NCBI RefSeq assembly: GCF_000524195.1
Contig: NW_020170387.1
Coordinates: 285,980-349,979 of the forward strand
Length of the DNA stretch: 64,000 nucleotides
Source: Echinococcus granulosus
Lineage: Eukaryota > Platyhelminthes > Cestoda > Cyclophyllidea > Taeniidae
Direction: 5' to 3'
Shown here: one piece after another, positions 23,734 to 37,001 of the stretch
Layout: every line of letters begins with the position of its first letter
How positions within the stretch are numbered: position 1 is the stretch's first letter
Made by a program: the position numbers and the translations under genes
The notes under the pieces: model-generated
Databases searched by the model: none
The model's input: the letters and a program-made list of their open reading frames with translations, nothing else
Told to the model about the DNA's origin: nothing

Positions 23734-26700
23734 TCATAGGTGTCCGATCTTAAGGCCGGTCCCACTTTGACGGTCAGACTTGTAAACTGCGTCCGGTGGA
23801 GTCTAGAGGAAGAGCGAGAAGCGGGATTGGGCGCACTACGGAATTCTAGCCAACATCAAAAGCAGCTGTTATCACTGCTAGACCAGATGAAGCGATAGTA
23901 ACTCACAGCGTAAGATCGTCCATTCCTCAGCGGAGGCGGACTCCTTCCACCGTTGGGCCAGAGTGGTGTATGAACGCCGCCATTGAAGAAGTTGGAGTGG
24001 CAGCTGACCTCCTCTTCTTCCTCGGTGAATGCGAATTGGTCGACGAAGTTGGATCGTTGAACCGTAGGCTGGTGGTGCGTGGAGGAGGTGTTGTTTGTAA
24101 ATTGTCGGTGTGAAGTCGGACCAGGTGCATTGGTGGCTGCCATTCGGGACGTGTTTGCTCGGGTCATGGTTGAGTCGTAAACCTAGAACAGGAGTTTTTC
24201 CATGTAAAACGGAGTGAGTGGAGTAGCAAAGATAATTCGAAATGCAGCTCAGATAGAAATTTTTCAAGTGAATGGGGAAGTCTAAATGCAGAGATGATAG
24301 TATCGACGGGGTGGTACGTGGATGAAAAAATCTATCCGAGAACAATTATTGCTGCAGATAGGATCCCTAAACATCTGAATGCACAGCGAACTGGAGGATC
24401 GGAGATTTGAGTCACGAATGTGCACGCATACAGGGAGGACAATTATGATAAAAAAGAAATGCCAAAAGGAAATGGAACAGTATACCATGGTAACCGCCCA
24501 TCGATATACGTCCAATCAATTAACGATCCTGTAAACCAATTTGAAGCATTAGAAGTGTACCATGAATCAAGCTATAGAAAGCCATTATCAGGCAATCAAA
24601 CTGGCATATAAAAACTGTCCTTCCAGTGAGTTGAAAAATTTTTACCTAAATGAAGCTAATTACTCAATCCACTGATGCTAAGCATGGAGTAGTTTGTGAG
24701 ATTTCAACTTATCCCAGGTCCTAATGATAGTATAGCCAGCATTTAGAGTGGTATATTCAGAGGAATTTATTTTATTTTGTGTAACTTAGCTTTGAATATA
24801 AAAAAAAGATTTCTCGAGGACTCAGCTATTTATAAAAATGAACTCAGATTCAGAATAGTTAGGTCCATTTAATCATCAGATGTAGATGAGCATTTAGAAG
24901 TTAAGCAGTGACTTTATATGGCTCTGGGACTCAAAGTTGTGCAAAACGATAAACGGTTTCTGCAAGGTGTAGATCTCAATTTACGGTCTTGAGATCTACA
25001 AATTCCGCTTATCCAGAGGAGCCAATGACACAAATGAATCAAAATTCGCATTCCTACTTTCGGAATATGACAGTGACATCATAAAAGATGAAAGCAAAAT
25101 AAAGCAACATCAAGTGCGTTAGTAATTCCGCTCCTTAAAAAAAATGCCAGCTGACCTGATTAGAAATTACTTGCGTCCAGAGAATACAGAGGATATCAGC
25201 TACTCCGATCCATAATAGATTCATCCAACAAGAGGATCCACATTTTGCAAGAGTATATTTAACTTATGACAATCCCAGTTGTCACAAAGAAGTACGCTTG
25301 CGTGAGTACAATCTTGTTAAGTTTCCACCACTACTTGAGATCTTTAGTCTGTTTCCTGGTGAAAGTAAAATACACTAAGCAGCAAGCACTGTTAGCGAAG
25401 TATGATGGAGGCAGCAATGAATTTTTTTTGTCAGTAGATTCTTGTCGTGTTTCGTGTTTTTCCTATCGGTGAGACAAGAGTGACATTTCTAAGCGTTTAC
25501 TATCTTCGAAACTGGTCTTTGTATTGTTATGGGCCAACGTTGCAACAGTCCCAAGAGATTTGCTGTAAAGTATTTCTTAACATTCGGTCACACCTAGACC
25601 TGGTTGTAACAGATGCATGTATAAATAAACGAAATTAGGGTTACCACTCTGTGTGTCATGAAGAGCTGAAGGCATCTATGCTCCAAATCAAGTTAATGCG
25701 CATAACTTCTTCAGCATTAAGTTTGAATGCTCAGATTATTGCCTCCCGGGCGAAATCAAACGATTCTCTTTATTATCACACTCCTGTCTTAAGCAGTCTA
25801 TTGTTTCGAATCGCTGATGCAGCGTAACTCTTCTACTATGAATGCCAAAAGTATTACTTACAAATCCCTCATGGGGATTGAAAACAAGGCTCCTAACAAT
25901 AGCCGCGGTAATTGTTAGGTTGATCAGCAGCGTTCAAATTAATGTTGTATTCGGATGAAAGGTGCTTAGGTTTCGAAAATTAAACTTCCTTTAATGCGAA
26001 TTTCGAATGCTGATATATAAGAAATATCATTTTGAGTTTCTATGATTTATTTTGGATTTTTGATTCTCCTGTAAATCATATAATTTGCCCAAATATAGAT
26101 AAGTCAAAATTAGCTTTCCAAATATGCAGTACTAATTCGGCATTAAAAGAAAAATCTGATCTATCCATCGGGATGTAACTAGAGTACTTCCAGAGCTTCA
26201 GGGAGAAGTTCCGTTTTGATGATCTCGGTCACATAAATTAGCCTTTATCAGCATCAGATATGGTGATTCAGCTTGACGGGACCTTGTCAATAGATCACCA
26301 TGGATGCTTACTACGGCCAACTAGGCAAAACGAGATAATTCATGAACAATCAGTCAGGAAGGGTGGCCACTGCAAAAGGACCACAAAAGCAGGTTGTCAT
26401 TAGTCCCAAAAAAACAACTCAAAATTACTAGAACCGAACTACAGAACTAATCATAACGTATTCAACAAATGCGTGTACCAACCGACTACCATGTCCTGCA
26501 GGTGTCGGATCACCTCTTTCAATCCGACACTAAAAACGAGCCGAAAAAATTCCTTTGGTCCCACCATCTCAAGGTTATCCTCAGCCAATGACTCAACAAC
26601 AAGGACTTCGTTGGAAATCTAGGTGCATCAATCGACAAATTACACTGCCATGATTAGAGGCTAATTTATGTGAGTAAACTGTGCACTCAAAGACAGACGA

Positions 26701-29700
26701 TGGGGCATGAATCAGTGCAGACACAAGTCGCAAGTGGGGTAGTGACGAACCTTTCGGAAGAGCCAAGGGGGCAGAGTGAACTGAGGTAAGGGCTGGCGAG
26801 CGGTGGTGGCGGAAAGGCTGTCGTCCATAGCTGCAACCTCATGGACTTGCTTAGCAAGGACAAGGAAGGCCTTCGCGCCGCAATTGGGTAAGTGGCCCGC
26901 CCTCGACAGCCACGACTTGTCCTCCCGGTCGCAGGCGTAACGGAATATCCACGGATGTTTCGAGTAAATGCGCCCACGTGCTGCCCCCAAGCCAAGCCAT
27001 CTGCGATAAACACGAATGCATGAACAGAAAAATCACGATTCAACTCATTAAATCGGTTGAAGCGAGGATATCGCAAACCAATGACAACAGAGCAGAAATA
27101 GGGCAGCTTTCTTAACGTAAACCATTAGTAAACAATCAGGGGACTAAAAGAGCTAGTTTTGTTTGGATGACTAAATAAAATACACAATGTTTACTGAGGT
27201 AGTAATTATTTCAACTGCTAGAAGCGTTTTGCTCAAAGATGTTTCAAAGATCAGGCAGATCCGAACGGCTCCGCGTAGGGAGAGTACAAATGTGTGGGGC
27301 AAACCAAACTGCCAAGGATGCGATCGCTACACCAAGTGCGTATTGAAACGTTGATACTGGATGGAGAAAGGCTATACGCTAGGTCAGCTATCATACTGCG
27401 AAATACGTATGCACAACATTGCACCTCACTGGAGCAACTCTGGAATTGGAGTAGTTGAGTAACTTTTGAGTGGACTTAAAGACCGCTTTTTAGTTGTCAA
27501 ATATACTCTTGCAAATCCTTATGGGAGTCGCCTGAGAGATGTCTCACAGCTTTGGCGAATCGACACTATCTCACGGAGGAAAAGTGCGAAATTTACTAAA
27601 TCTTTCGGATAAAAAACAGCAGTTAGGTCTTAAACGAGGTTGTCCATGCCTCATATCGGAAGTTTTAAATCAAACTACAGGATGCAGAAGAAACGACTTT
27701 CAACGCAGGTCTACCCTTGTAAAATTATTATTGAAGTACAACCCACATGATCCTAATAACGTGGGCGTGTAGATAAAACAAAGACCGTAACCACACCAAA
27801 TGAGTAGCAGAAATAACCACATTTCATGAGAAGTCAAACATCTAAGCCAGAAAATCGCCCAGAAGGCGCTATGAGGCTAATGGACTAAAGATAACAGTGA
27901 ATTCGGAGCGTTCAAATGACTTATTTACAATTAAAACATACAAAAATAATTCTTAGGTAATCAAGTATAGTAGATAGGAGTACTCATGCGAGCAATAATT
28001 AGCCCTAAAATGCTATTCTTGTCAAAAAACGTACGATAGCAAATTCTCTAGTTGAGCGGTTCTAGAGGCATGTGTACCATAACAAAAGGACAATAGTGTA
28101 GTGCAGGATACACACATTCTTATCGCACGGTTCACAATTTTGTGGAAGGACAGAAAAATTTTAGAGGTAGAGATAACTCTCGTCCACAAAATAGAATCAA
28201 ATTCGGTAGCAGAGTTGTTAGTCTATCGTGCTCTGACGTCAGAGTTGAAATAAGACCCCTGAAGGACATTCCTTGTGAATATCATCGATTTAGACAAGCT
28301 TCCTATTTTATTGCATAGGTAGACGTGGTGAAACGAGAGAAGAGAATTGGAAGAGATGAATTACTGGACTCACGCGTTGGCGCAGGATCCCAGGGCAAAA
28401 GAGTCGCTGGCAAGGAGGTGCGGCGGCAGATGGCCATCAAGGTGAAAGGAATGGGCGGTCGCGTTGCTTGCCGCCTCCGAAGCCATCGATGAGCCTTGCC
28501 CTCGACTGGCGTTGTCCGGAAGTCTGCAACCAATCAAGAGTCACTTCCATTACCGGTCTTGAACCGACAATAATTCGAAGCAATGATTCTTTAAAGCCAA
28601 GAATTTTGTAAATTTAAGAACGATTGCCAATAACAACTTAATTGACGTAATAGAATGACCCAAAGTCGTTCCAATTAAGCACCACTTTTAATTAACTAAC
28701 AAAACTCATCAAAGCAACAATGCAAATGCAAAACAACGTCCCCTAAAAACAATTTCAGCCGTACAAAACTTTTACGCGACTTAAAATAATTAAGGTTGGA
28801 ATTAGACATCTTGCATCATCATAACTCATGCAATAGTTCGAAAAAAAGTTAAAAGTGGAAGCAGTAGCTGCATAGAATTAAATCAGTCTCAGGTAACTTT
28901 TGTGTCACCAAAAAATACAAGCCAGAAAAACATTTTTGGGGGAATTTGGATAATATTTAAACAATGGCAAATAAGACATTTAAAAAATTCCAGACAGTCT
29001 CCAAAGAAATGGCCTGTGAGGTTTGCAGCTAGCTCCACCCAGGACACCAGGTCTCATTTTACGGTTGAGGTATTTGGCAAACAGAATTTACTTTTGCTAA
29101 TTGGATCAAAAAACCAAAGCCAAGTATTAGGATAAGCTGGAGTAATGATTGTCTACAAAAGGAGGGATGAACACGCCAGTTGGAACGAGCTCATGTCAAG
29201 TTAAACAGAATTCCTAAGAGTGGCCAGTAATAAGTGTCATGCAACCGACTTTGTTGGGGCCCCAAATTCGAACGCACTTTACCTCAACCAAAAGGCTAAG
29301 TTGGTTGGCTGAGCCACTAAAAGGCGAAAGTGTACAGAGTGGATAAATTTAGCACGAGTACGGAGAGGATGTGAATTGCCTCCCAGGCATTCTCAAAACG
29401 AAGGCGGCATCAGCGTTTTCGCCACATCGCCATAGCGATTGCATCCAGGGTTGCGTGCGCGTGTGCGTGTGCACGCAATCAGCTCAACATATGTGACATT
29501 TTTTCGTAAAAAAAACTTTATTTAATGGCCCTGTACAAGATTGTCTCATTGTTTTTGGGGGAAATTATGTACCAGAAATAATCATAGAGATGTAGGTCCA
29601 ACACAAAGCAAGATAAAATTGTTACACTAGTGGCCATAAAGACGAGGAAATCTGGCGTATTAGGGAGACGAAATGGCCAGTTTTCACCCAAGTTATAGCA

Positions 29701-32700
29701 GTGTAAATTTGGCCACGTATTTCAACCAGACGCAGGAGGCCAACACAAGTTGATAGTTGTAATAAGCAACACCCGTGCGTATGTGTGAATACGCATGTAG
29801 TGAAAGTCAGAAGAACAAAACGTAACACTAAACGCCACTGAATGCATTATTTACATTTCTCTTTGTAGTCACCATTAACCAGTGTGATATGACTGGACAA
29901 TGTACATAAAGGGTAAACCAAATGAGCGTTCGAGGTGTCGTGTCTGAACGTACAGGTCATTATCTAGCTGAGGCTTCAAATCAGCAAAGTAAATCCGGAT
30001 TCACAAGCGCTTGGGACATAAGTACTCATTATTAAAACAGTGGCCTCAGGGGTTAGTGATAACGGTGCGAAAAACGGAGCAGGGAGGCTTGTAATAGGTC
30101 GTATAAGATCAATGTTCGTGAAAAGCTTCAGAACACATGAGACTATAATAGGAATAAAGGCACCCAAAGTGATGCTGTGAAGAACTTTTGGAAAGGCACA
30201 TAAGACTTCTGAAGAGTATGTTTCAAGGTTGTAAACGCATCAAACATGCACGGCACTCATCGAGGTGGATAAGACAAAGTCGAGACAAAGGGACAAAAAT
30301 TCCAGCCAACTTAATCTGAGTAGTAATCATTAATGCTTTTATTGGAGTGTTGTAGGAGGTGGGGATGCAAGAGCAAGTGACAAACAAGCAACTCAGGCTA
30401 CACTGGAAGTACACACCTTTAACTCTATCAGTAGACGGGACGACCCAGGCACACCCAATGAAGTTGAGGAATAAATATTTTCGTATGGGCCAAAAAATTG
30501 TTCAGTGCTGCCAAACTACCAGTCCTACTAGATAGAATCCACTCGCTCATTTAGGTTTTAAATTCCATCGACAGAGTAGGTCAAAAATCAATTGGGAAAA
30601 ATTGACCGGAGGCATTCGAAAACGAGTGACTCACTCTAACTCCAACGGTCCCAAGACGTCAACCACCTAAAATAAAAAGTTTGAGGGATGTTATGTAAAG
30701 CAAGAAATAAAAAAAAGCGTGAGAGTCCGTATTAGTTATCAAGACATCCAATTACCAGAGTCTTCTTCCACACTGGACGCTTAATTACCCTATCTACCGG
30801 TTATTTTGCTTGCACTTGCGACTCGTGCATACCACCTAGAGGAATTCGAGGCAAGAAATTTGAAGATATGTACGGTCGGGAGACGGCTTGGTGTAAGTGA
30901 AAAGGTTTTAGTGATAGCTTTTTGTGGTAGGCATAAATCCTTTACCCGTTGCAAATGTTACAATAGGGATAAAATTGGAGTAAAGAACGGAGATGACGCC
31001 AAGGAAGTGAAGAATTCGACATTTCCAGACTTTGAGTCTTACACACCCACTGTCCATCCAAAATGTCGCTAACTGCGACTCCCGAAAATCAAGGAAAAAA
31101 AGCCGGTCTACTGTGCGGAAGAGACATCACATGATACCTTCCGCAAATAATGCGACTATTTTGATTTAGTCTTGGTTACTATCTAGACAAGCGAATGCAA
31201 AAAACCACGGTTTTGTTACGAATTGTGTGGGCAAACAGAGCGAATCACGATTGCTCTATGTATGAAGGTTCGTACATTGGACGGAGTCTAAAATATGCCA
31301 ATAACAGTAAGCAATAGAGTAGGCTCTCCTTGGTGCGAGTATCGATAATTCCAACTGGAAGTTGCGACGTAGCAAAGATGTTTACCGAAGGATCACCGTC
31401 AATAATAGATCCGTTCAAGGAGACAGCGTTGTCTAGGAACCCGACCTGTAGGGAGTTCACCTTCTCGCCATACCTCCGCCGTCTCTTTGCAGGGGTCAAG
31501 CGACCCCCTGCGCCTGCACCTCCGTCCCCTTCCTCACCAAGAGAAGGAAGAGGAGAGGGAGAGGCGTCAGCGTCGGGCAGAAGCATGAGGCCAGCATTGT
31601 CAGAGAGGGGCGAGGGGCTACGCGCGAGGCTGCTGTCGCCGCAGCTGCTCAGAGTATGCCTGCGCAGGTGACGTGTAGAGCTCCGCAGCAGAACCGAACG
31701 ACGAAGGTCCGCCGCTGGGGTGGATGCAGCGACAGCGGTGGGGGAGGGATATTCGGTGGGTGCGCAGGGCACCGCGATTGTCGGAGTTGCGTCAGCCTGA
31801 GGGCACGGCGACTCGACGCTGGTGACTCGGTATTGAGCTATTGCCTAAATATTAAATAAGGATAACGTACCAGCATAAGGAATGACGTTTCGTAGTCAGA
31901 AAATCGAGTTATCGAAGGGTTCACAAATAATACATTCGACCCCACCGCTCTTATGAAGCAGCAATTGTGTTGACCATTCCTGCACCATATTCATCAAAAG
32001 AGTTGTTGTGTATGCATGCAACCCCAGAAAAGGGTTCCTGTTTTGTTTTGTAGAAAATCCAGTCGTTGGCTAGTCTCTGGACACTGTAGAGTCGTGTTCT
32101 TGCTAAGTCCCTCACGATTGGTTCATATCAAGGAGAGAAGTACTCCAAGTGCACTGACATCCGTTCCAAGGCCAAGATCAATATGTTACTATATCTGCGC
32201 CTCACTGACATCTACAGACAGGTGGTCTCGCATTCAGCCTATTCTTCAGTCGCTGGGCTCGTACGCATCGACAGTATCGCCTTCACTTGCTCATTACGTC
32301 GATAATAAGGCCACCTACCCCAAAGCCATTATCCATCATTTATCGCGTACACGAAAACGAAAACCTCAGGTACGAAAACTGGCAATACATTTGATAGCAA
32401 GAATGCACCAGAAACTGTGGAAGGCAGATCTGCATGTGGGATGGTGACTAGGTTGCATGAGACTGCACTGTAATCATTTTTCCCGAGCTCCTACCGAACA
32501 CTCCACAAGAATGACAGCATAAGAAACAAGCTTCTGGTTGCGATGGTCTTCAAGACAGTGAACATACACATTTGGAAATATTATTTACCATCCCAAAGGA
32601 CATTAACGTGCCTGCAGTGAAGTGAGCATAAAAGAGCATTTAGTTACACAAAGCGTATACGAAGGAAGGATGAACTATTCATCTCGAATATTTCCGTCCC

Positions 32701-35700
32701 ATAGGATTACCAGAAGGCGACAATGTAAAAGTTTCCGCACCAATTGGGAGCATAAGTTATGTGACTGCCTGGTAGACTGGTTTCCAACCCTGGCCAAGGC
32801 GTTGAAATCCAGGAGCATGTGGAGGTGCGCGCTGCACCAACTAGCGCCAAATCACCAGCTCAAACAAAAAAGCCACTTTTTTCGCCTTTTGGATTGATGA
32901 TAGTAGAAAAAAGAGTGCAGAGTCAGATGCCTCATCCCCACCCGGTCATCCACCTTTCGCCTTAACAACCATATTACGCTGAATGGGAAGTGGAAAGAGG
33001 GTGGGATGGCTGAAGAGTGGTGTTGCAAAAAAATGAATCAAATTATGACAGGCAAAAGTAGCACAGGCCACACTCACATCCATCATGATGCTGTACTGCA
33101 GATGCTGCAACTCATTTTCGGATACGGCACCTCTTCCCAAATTGTAGCGGATGTTTTCGATCGCGATGGAGAGGAAGTCCTAAACAAAACACCAGGCACG
33201 GTAAACACATGGGTGGATAAACAATGTGAGACAACCAATGCAGACATGGAACAATTTTCCACGGATCGATGGAGCCCCCCCCCCCCCACGAAGCCCTTAA
33301 TTTGAAGCACACGTGAGGTACTAAATTGCGACAAAATATGGTATATCTTGCGCCAAGATGCCAAAATATATCCACAGGTATTAGGAGTGAAGGCTTGAAC
33401 GTGGAAATTACCCAAAGATGGAGAGTTTAACAGCAGTGAAGTGAAAACTTTAGGCGTAAGGCAGTTAAATATCCCTGATACTTCAACTATCATAAAGTCT
33501 AGGAGACCATTTGAAAGAGCTAATTTTCAGCTAGCAAGTTACAGCTGAGGTCAGCCTCCTCTTAACTTTGCTGAATGTGATTAGTGAAGAGAAACTTAAC
33601 TTGCTGTTTGTTCTTCTACGGTCACAAAACACAATCCCTAACCTGTGGTCTAGGACGCGTCACGAAAACTTTCAGCTTGAATGCACCGCCGATAAGAAAA
33701 TGACTTTGGCAGGCATGGTGTTTATATCAACAGAAGGCTGTCAATCATCGCATTAATCATATTTCAACGGGTCACAAGATTATGTTAAAAAATTCACCCA
33801 CGCAAATAAACAGACGCCTGATTGGTAGAAAAGCTTCAATGCATAGTTCGGGACTTCTAGCTTGAGTTACACCAACGCATCTGGTAAAAAGAAACTGGAC
33901 TTCTAGAAAAGGTACTTAAATCTGTAGAGGTAGGGTAAATGTTTTTGAAAAGGAACAAAATTGGCATTAATCTGTACAGCAGAGTATCGCAAAATATCTA
34001 GCAGAAGGATGCAAGCTCGGGGAGAGAGATCCGAAGATCTGTGTCAAGTCGCAGCCACGACAACTATGAAAAGTAGTGTTCTACAGGGCGCACTTTAAGA
34101 ATTCCTGCTTGTGGCATCGTGATCGCAAAATATTAGAAACAACTTGGCAAATTGCAGCAAAATACATTCACGGAAAGTCCTAGTGATCTCGGGTCTGGCA
34201 TTGTGACACTTTTGTGTACCTTTTCCCAATTGTTAAAGCTTGCCTAGAAGTCAATCAGGAGAGAAGTTGACGCTAAAATAGGTCGACTTGAGGGGATGGC
34301 TCTGACACAAAAACCAAATAACCTATGCTTGCAGAAACACATCTCAAACAGATATTAAAAAATACCAAAAGGAACCACTAGGTGCAAAAGTGCCGAATAG
34401 GTAATGTTAAATTGCAATTGAATGCGATTGCACATTGAATTTTTGCATAAAATCCATCAAATGTCATTGTTGTTGAGAGCTTGGTTGCTTAAAAGGCTCT
34501 GAAAAGCTCAATGACAGAAAGCAATCCATATTATTCGAGTTAAGTATTTCAAAATGGCTGCTTATTTGTAGAAACACAGGTAGTAGCACACAAATTCCTG
34601 CTAGAAGCTAAGAAAAAGATAAAAATACCTCCCTCTCCGTTACATGCATGCAGTTTGAATGAATTTATCACTCAGTGTTTGAACTCTGGTGAAGGAAAGT
34701 ACTCCACTAATCCGTGAGACTGAATTAAAGCAATTGATAAACGCGTTTCGAAAAACACAAAAAATATGCAATGTCTCTCACAGTTAAAGACCGAAGATAA
34801 TTTGAATAGAGCAAAGTTAAGTTTGACAAACGAAGTTGGTACCATAGTTAAAGCCTTAGGAATAGGTTTTTACTCCACAAGTGCGCAAATAAGGATAAAG
34901 TTTGGAAATAACGGGTCGTAGTGGAGGAAACTATTCGATAAATCGAATTCTTGAGCAGAAACGATGCAAAGGCCACTGTTACTACTTTGATCATGTCGGA
35001 TCAAACAAAGCGTATGTGCCCACGTGAATGCAATCGACTGTGAGTTACTGTTGTGCAGTTAAATACACTCAACAAGGCCACTTTTCTTTTAAAAGAGCAC
35101 TTTACGATGCCACAGTCCTTAAAAAGCAACTTTGCATCTAGTCAGATGGCTAAATTAACTTCTGCTGCATTATATCGACCGAAAAAACGAGGGTTGAAGG
35201 ACGATCTAAACTGGCGGAGAGGAAAAAAGTATTGATTAGATTGTACGCAAAATTCAGACGAGATCTTGACGACTGCATTGCCAATTTTTTGCACGTGATA
35301 GACTCGAGTGAGCACAGAATATGGACCGACAAACAATTCAAGCCGAGCTACAAATACAGGCGACAACAGCAGTGCAGGTATTATTGTTAAACCAGGCACA
35401 CGCGTGCACTGTTGCGTGGGTGTGCAGGCATGATCTGAAATTGAAGACCGCGGCTCGGTTAGACACAAGACATCAAGCACAAGCTTTTGAAAGGTGCATA
35501 GTCATACACAGACAGATATAAACGCGTTTCCGTACATTGAGAGTTATAAAAAGAGGGGTCAATGCAGCTTATATGTGCACACGTTCCTTTTAATGGGGCA
35601 CGATTAGGCAGAATGGATGGCGGGCAAAAGGGATTGAGTAAGCGGTGCATGTGGATACCGGAAAAAGCAGCCAAAGTAAAAGGGAGGAAAACGAATTAAG

Positions 35701-36654
35701 CGAATTGAGTGCACAAACATGAAAGACGAAATTAACTTTACGTGGAACTCGCAACACTTACTCGACAATAAATTAATCTGATACAACCAGTTGAATCAGA
35801 TGAGAAAGTGCCCAGGTACTGCATACAATATTTTCAACGCTAACAGACCTGAACAGGGTGAGTGATTTAAATTCCACAAAAGTGAACCAACTTGTTTTAA
35901 ATACTGGTGGTTTTTAAGACCTGCTACAAGCATAGGAAGCCAACTCGACTGGAATGTTCAGAAATGACTAGCAGATCAAAAAGAGCGCACCACACGTATC
36001 ATGAAAGTAAGACTGATCAAAACCAAGAGCTATGAAGCGGACCCTTCTGTGATGGCGAAATGTCTAAGTTCCAATTGTCACAAATTTCGGCCCGGACACA
36101 GAGATTGTTGAGTGGTGCTGACTATGAGCTGGACTAGAAGGGGAATGACTGTGAGCAAACTCCAGCTAAACGGAAATGCCATGGATATAATTAGGTAGCA
36201 AAACCGAGAGAGGGAAAATAAGAACACCGTACAACCGATACATCTCAAGTGCCACACTGCTGTCTTCATTTCACGATTCACAAGGGTGAGCTTAGTAGAC
36301 AATGATATGCCAGCATACAGCTTAGTAGCAAGTTCCAATAATAAATGTGAAATCACCTCTCACTTTATTGCCAGTGCATTCCCACCTGGAGTCCATGAAA
36401 AACGTGACAATAGCACGAAATGAAAAGATGCGCATGGTGCTTTATGATTTTGCATCACAAGATTGATTAAGATGTGTTAAGAATAATAAACATTGGGAAA
36501 TTACAGAAAGACTAGAAAGCGAAACCAAATAGAAGAATCAATTACCTTAGTATATTTTTTTATAATTGCGTCGATCTCACGATTTATGAATGGTTGGATA
36601 AGTCTTCGTAATAGCGTCAGAGCGTACACGGGATCAGTGCTGATACCAGAGCGT
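23734..36654 (-). CDS. DNTTIP1: DNTTIP1-type MiDAC deacetylase scaffold, 5' end incomplete
   Basis: In animals DNTTIP1 dimerises through its amino-terminal helices, binds HDAC1/2 and MIDEAS, and binds DNA with its carboxy domain in the nuclear MiDAC complex. Minus-strand exons: 36654..36546, 33179..33078, 31844..31397, 28523..28374, 27000..26751, 24182..23907, 23802..23734. The first two give the dimerisation helices (TDPVYALTLLRRLIQPFINRE, then FLSIAIENIRYNLGRG). The third is a low-complexity Ser/Pro linker with the basic run KRRRR. The fourth has RPPIPF and PWDPAPT. The fifth is the hallmark DNA-binding part: GAARGRIYSKHPWIFRYACD, DKSWLSRAGHLPNCGAKAF and FTLPPWLFRK. Phases join except between 28374 (phase 1) and 27000 (phase 2), where one small exon is missing from my model; a TATCAACGTTTC exon near 27350 is a poor candidate. 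The last two exons give a carboxy extension; alternatively the protein stops at 26715. The 5' end needs another exon. Confidence 0.8.
29252..29325 (-). repeat. tRNA-like fragment (SINE head or tRNA pseudogene)
   Basis: On the minus strand TGGCTCAGCCA resembles a pol III A box and GCGTTCGAATTTG a B box, about 44 nt apart as in tRNA genes, and a five-pair anticodon-like stem ACCAA/TTGGT lies between them. The flanks do not form an acceptor stem, so a working tRNA is unlikely. It sits in a DNTTIP1 intron. Confidence 0.35.
29452..29477. repeat. Alternating purine-pyrimidine (GC/GT) tract
   Basis: Twenty-six bases strictly alternate pyrimidine and purine (TGCGTGCGCGTGTGCGTGTG and on), flanked by inverted ends TTGCGTGC and GCACGCAA. 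Such tracts favour left-handed Z-DNA. Located in a DNTTIP1 intron. Confidence 0.7.
32016..32447 (+). CDS. Hypothetical 143-aa ORF inside DNTTIP1 intron
   Basis: ATG-started, uninterrupted plus frame of 143 codons within the DNTTIP1 intron between exons 33078 and 31844, antisense to that gene. The product is basic and Ser-rich, with RTRKRKPQVRK near residue 111. I recognise no family. Possibly an old element fragment or chance. Confidence 0.2.
   Translation: MQPQKRVPVLFCRKSSRWLVSGHCRVVFLLSPSRLVHIKERSTPSALTSVPRPRSICYYICASLTSTDRWSRIQPILQSLGSYASTVSPSLAHYVDNKATYPKAIIHHLSRTRKRKPQVRKLAIHLIARMHQKLWKADLHVGW
33275..33287. repeat. Poly-C tract (13 nt)
   Basis: Thirteen consecutive C in a DNTTIP1 intron, the same length as the tract at 21733. 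Confidence 0.9.
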
Positions 36655-37001
36655 CTAGATAAGCAAATATTGTAACACATAGAGACACACAGACCATGTA
36701 AACAGTCTCACAAGGCCAGTGTTTCTTTAAGCGGCAAAGAAGTAATTAACCTGGCACAAATTAAGCAATTGAATAGAGTATTCTTCTTGTATAAACGGCA
36801 GGAAGAAACTTATATACATACTTGATCCTCTTTTCAAAAGCTAAGCCTCTCCTGGATAGATACTTTGGAAAGTTAAGCATATTCCGATAGCGCAAATTCA
36901 GGTTGGAAGGAGGCTAGAGGGTAAGAATTGGGCGATTATTTGCCAAGAGTTGCTGAAATAAACTAGCCAACATCGAACAAAAGGATAAGAAATATCCTTA
37001 C

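Noticed and set aside
29252..29325. Functional tRNA gene
   Set aside because: A and B boxes are spaced correctly, but no acceptor stem can be formed and the B box is degenerate.
31330..31671. Plus ORF of 113 codons
   Set aside because: Antisense shadow of the GC-rich DNTTIP1 linker exon 31397-31844, which is in phase with its neighbours.
33006..33305. Plus ORF with a serpin-like phrase (VNTWVDKQ)
   Set aside because: The opposite strand of the same bases carries a well-supported DNTTIP1 exon (33078-33179) with acceptor, donor and family match, so the plus frame is a shadow.
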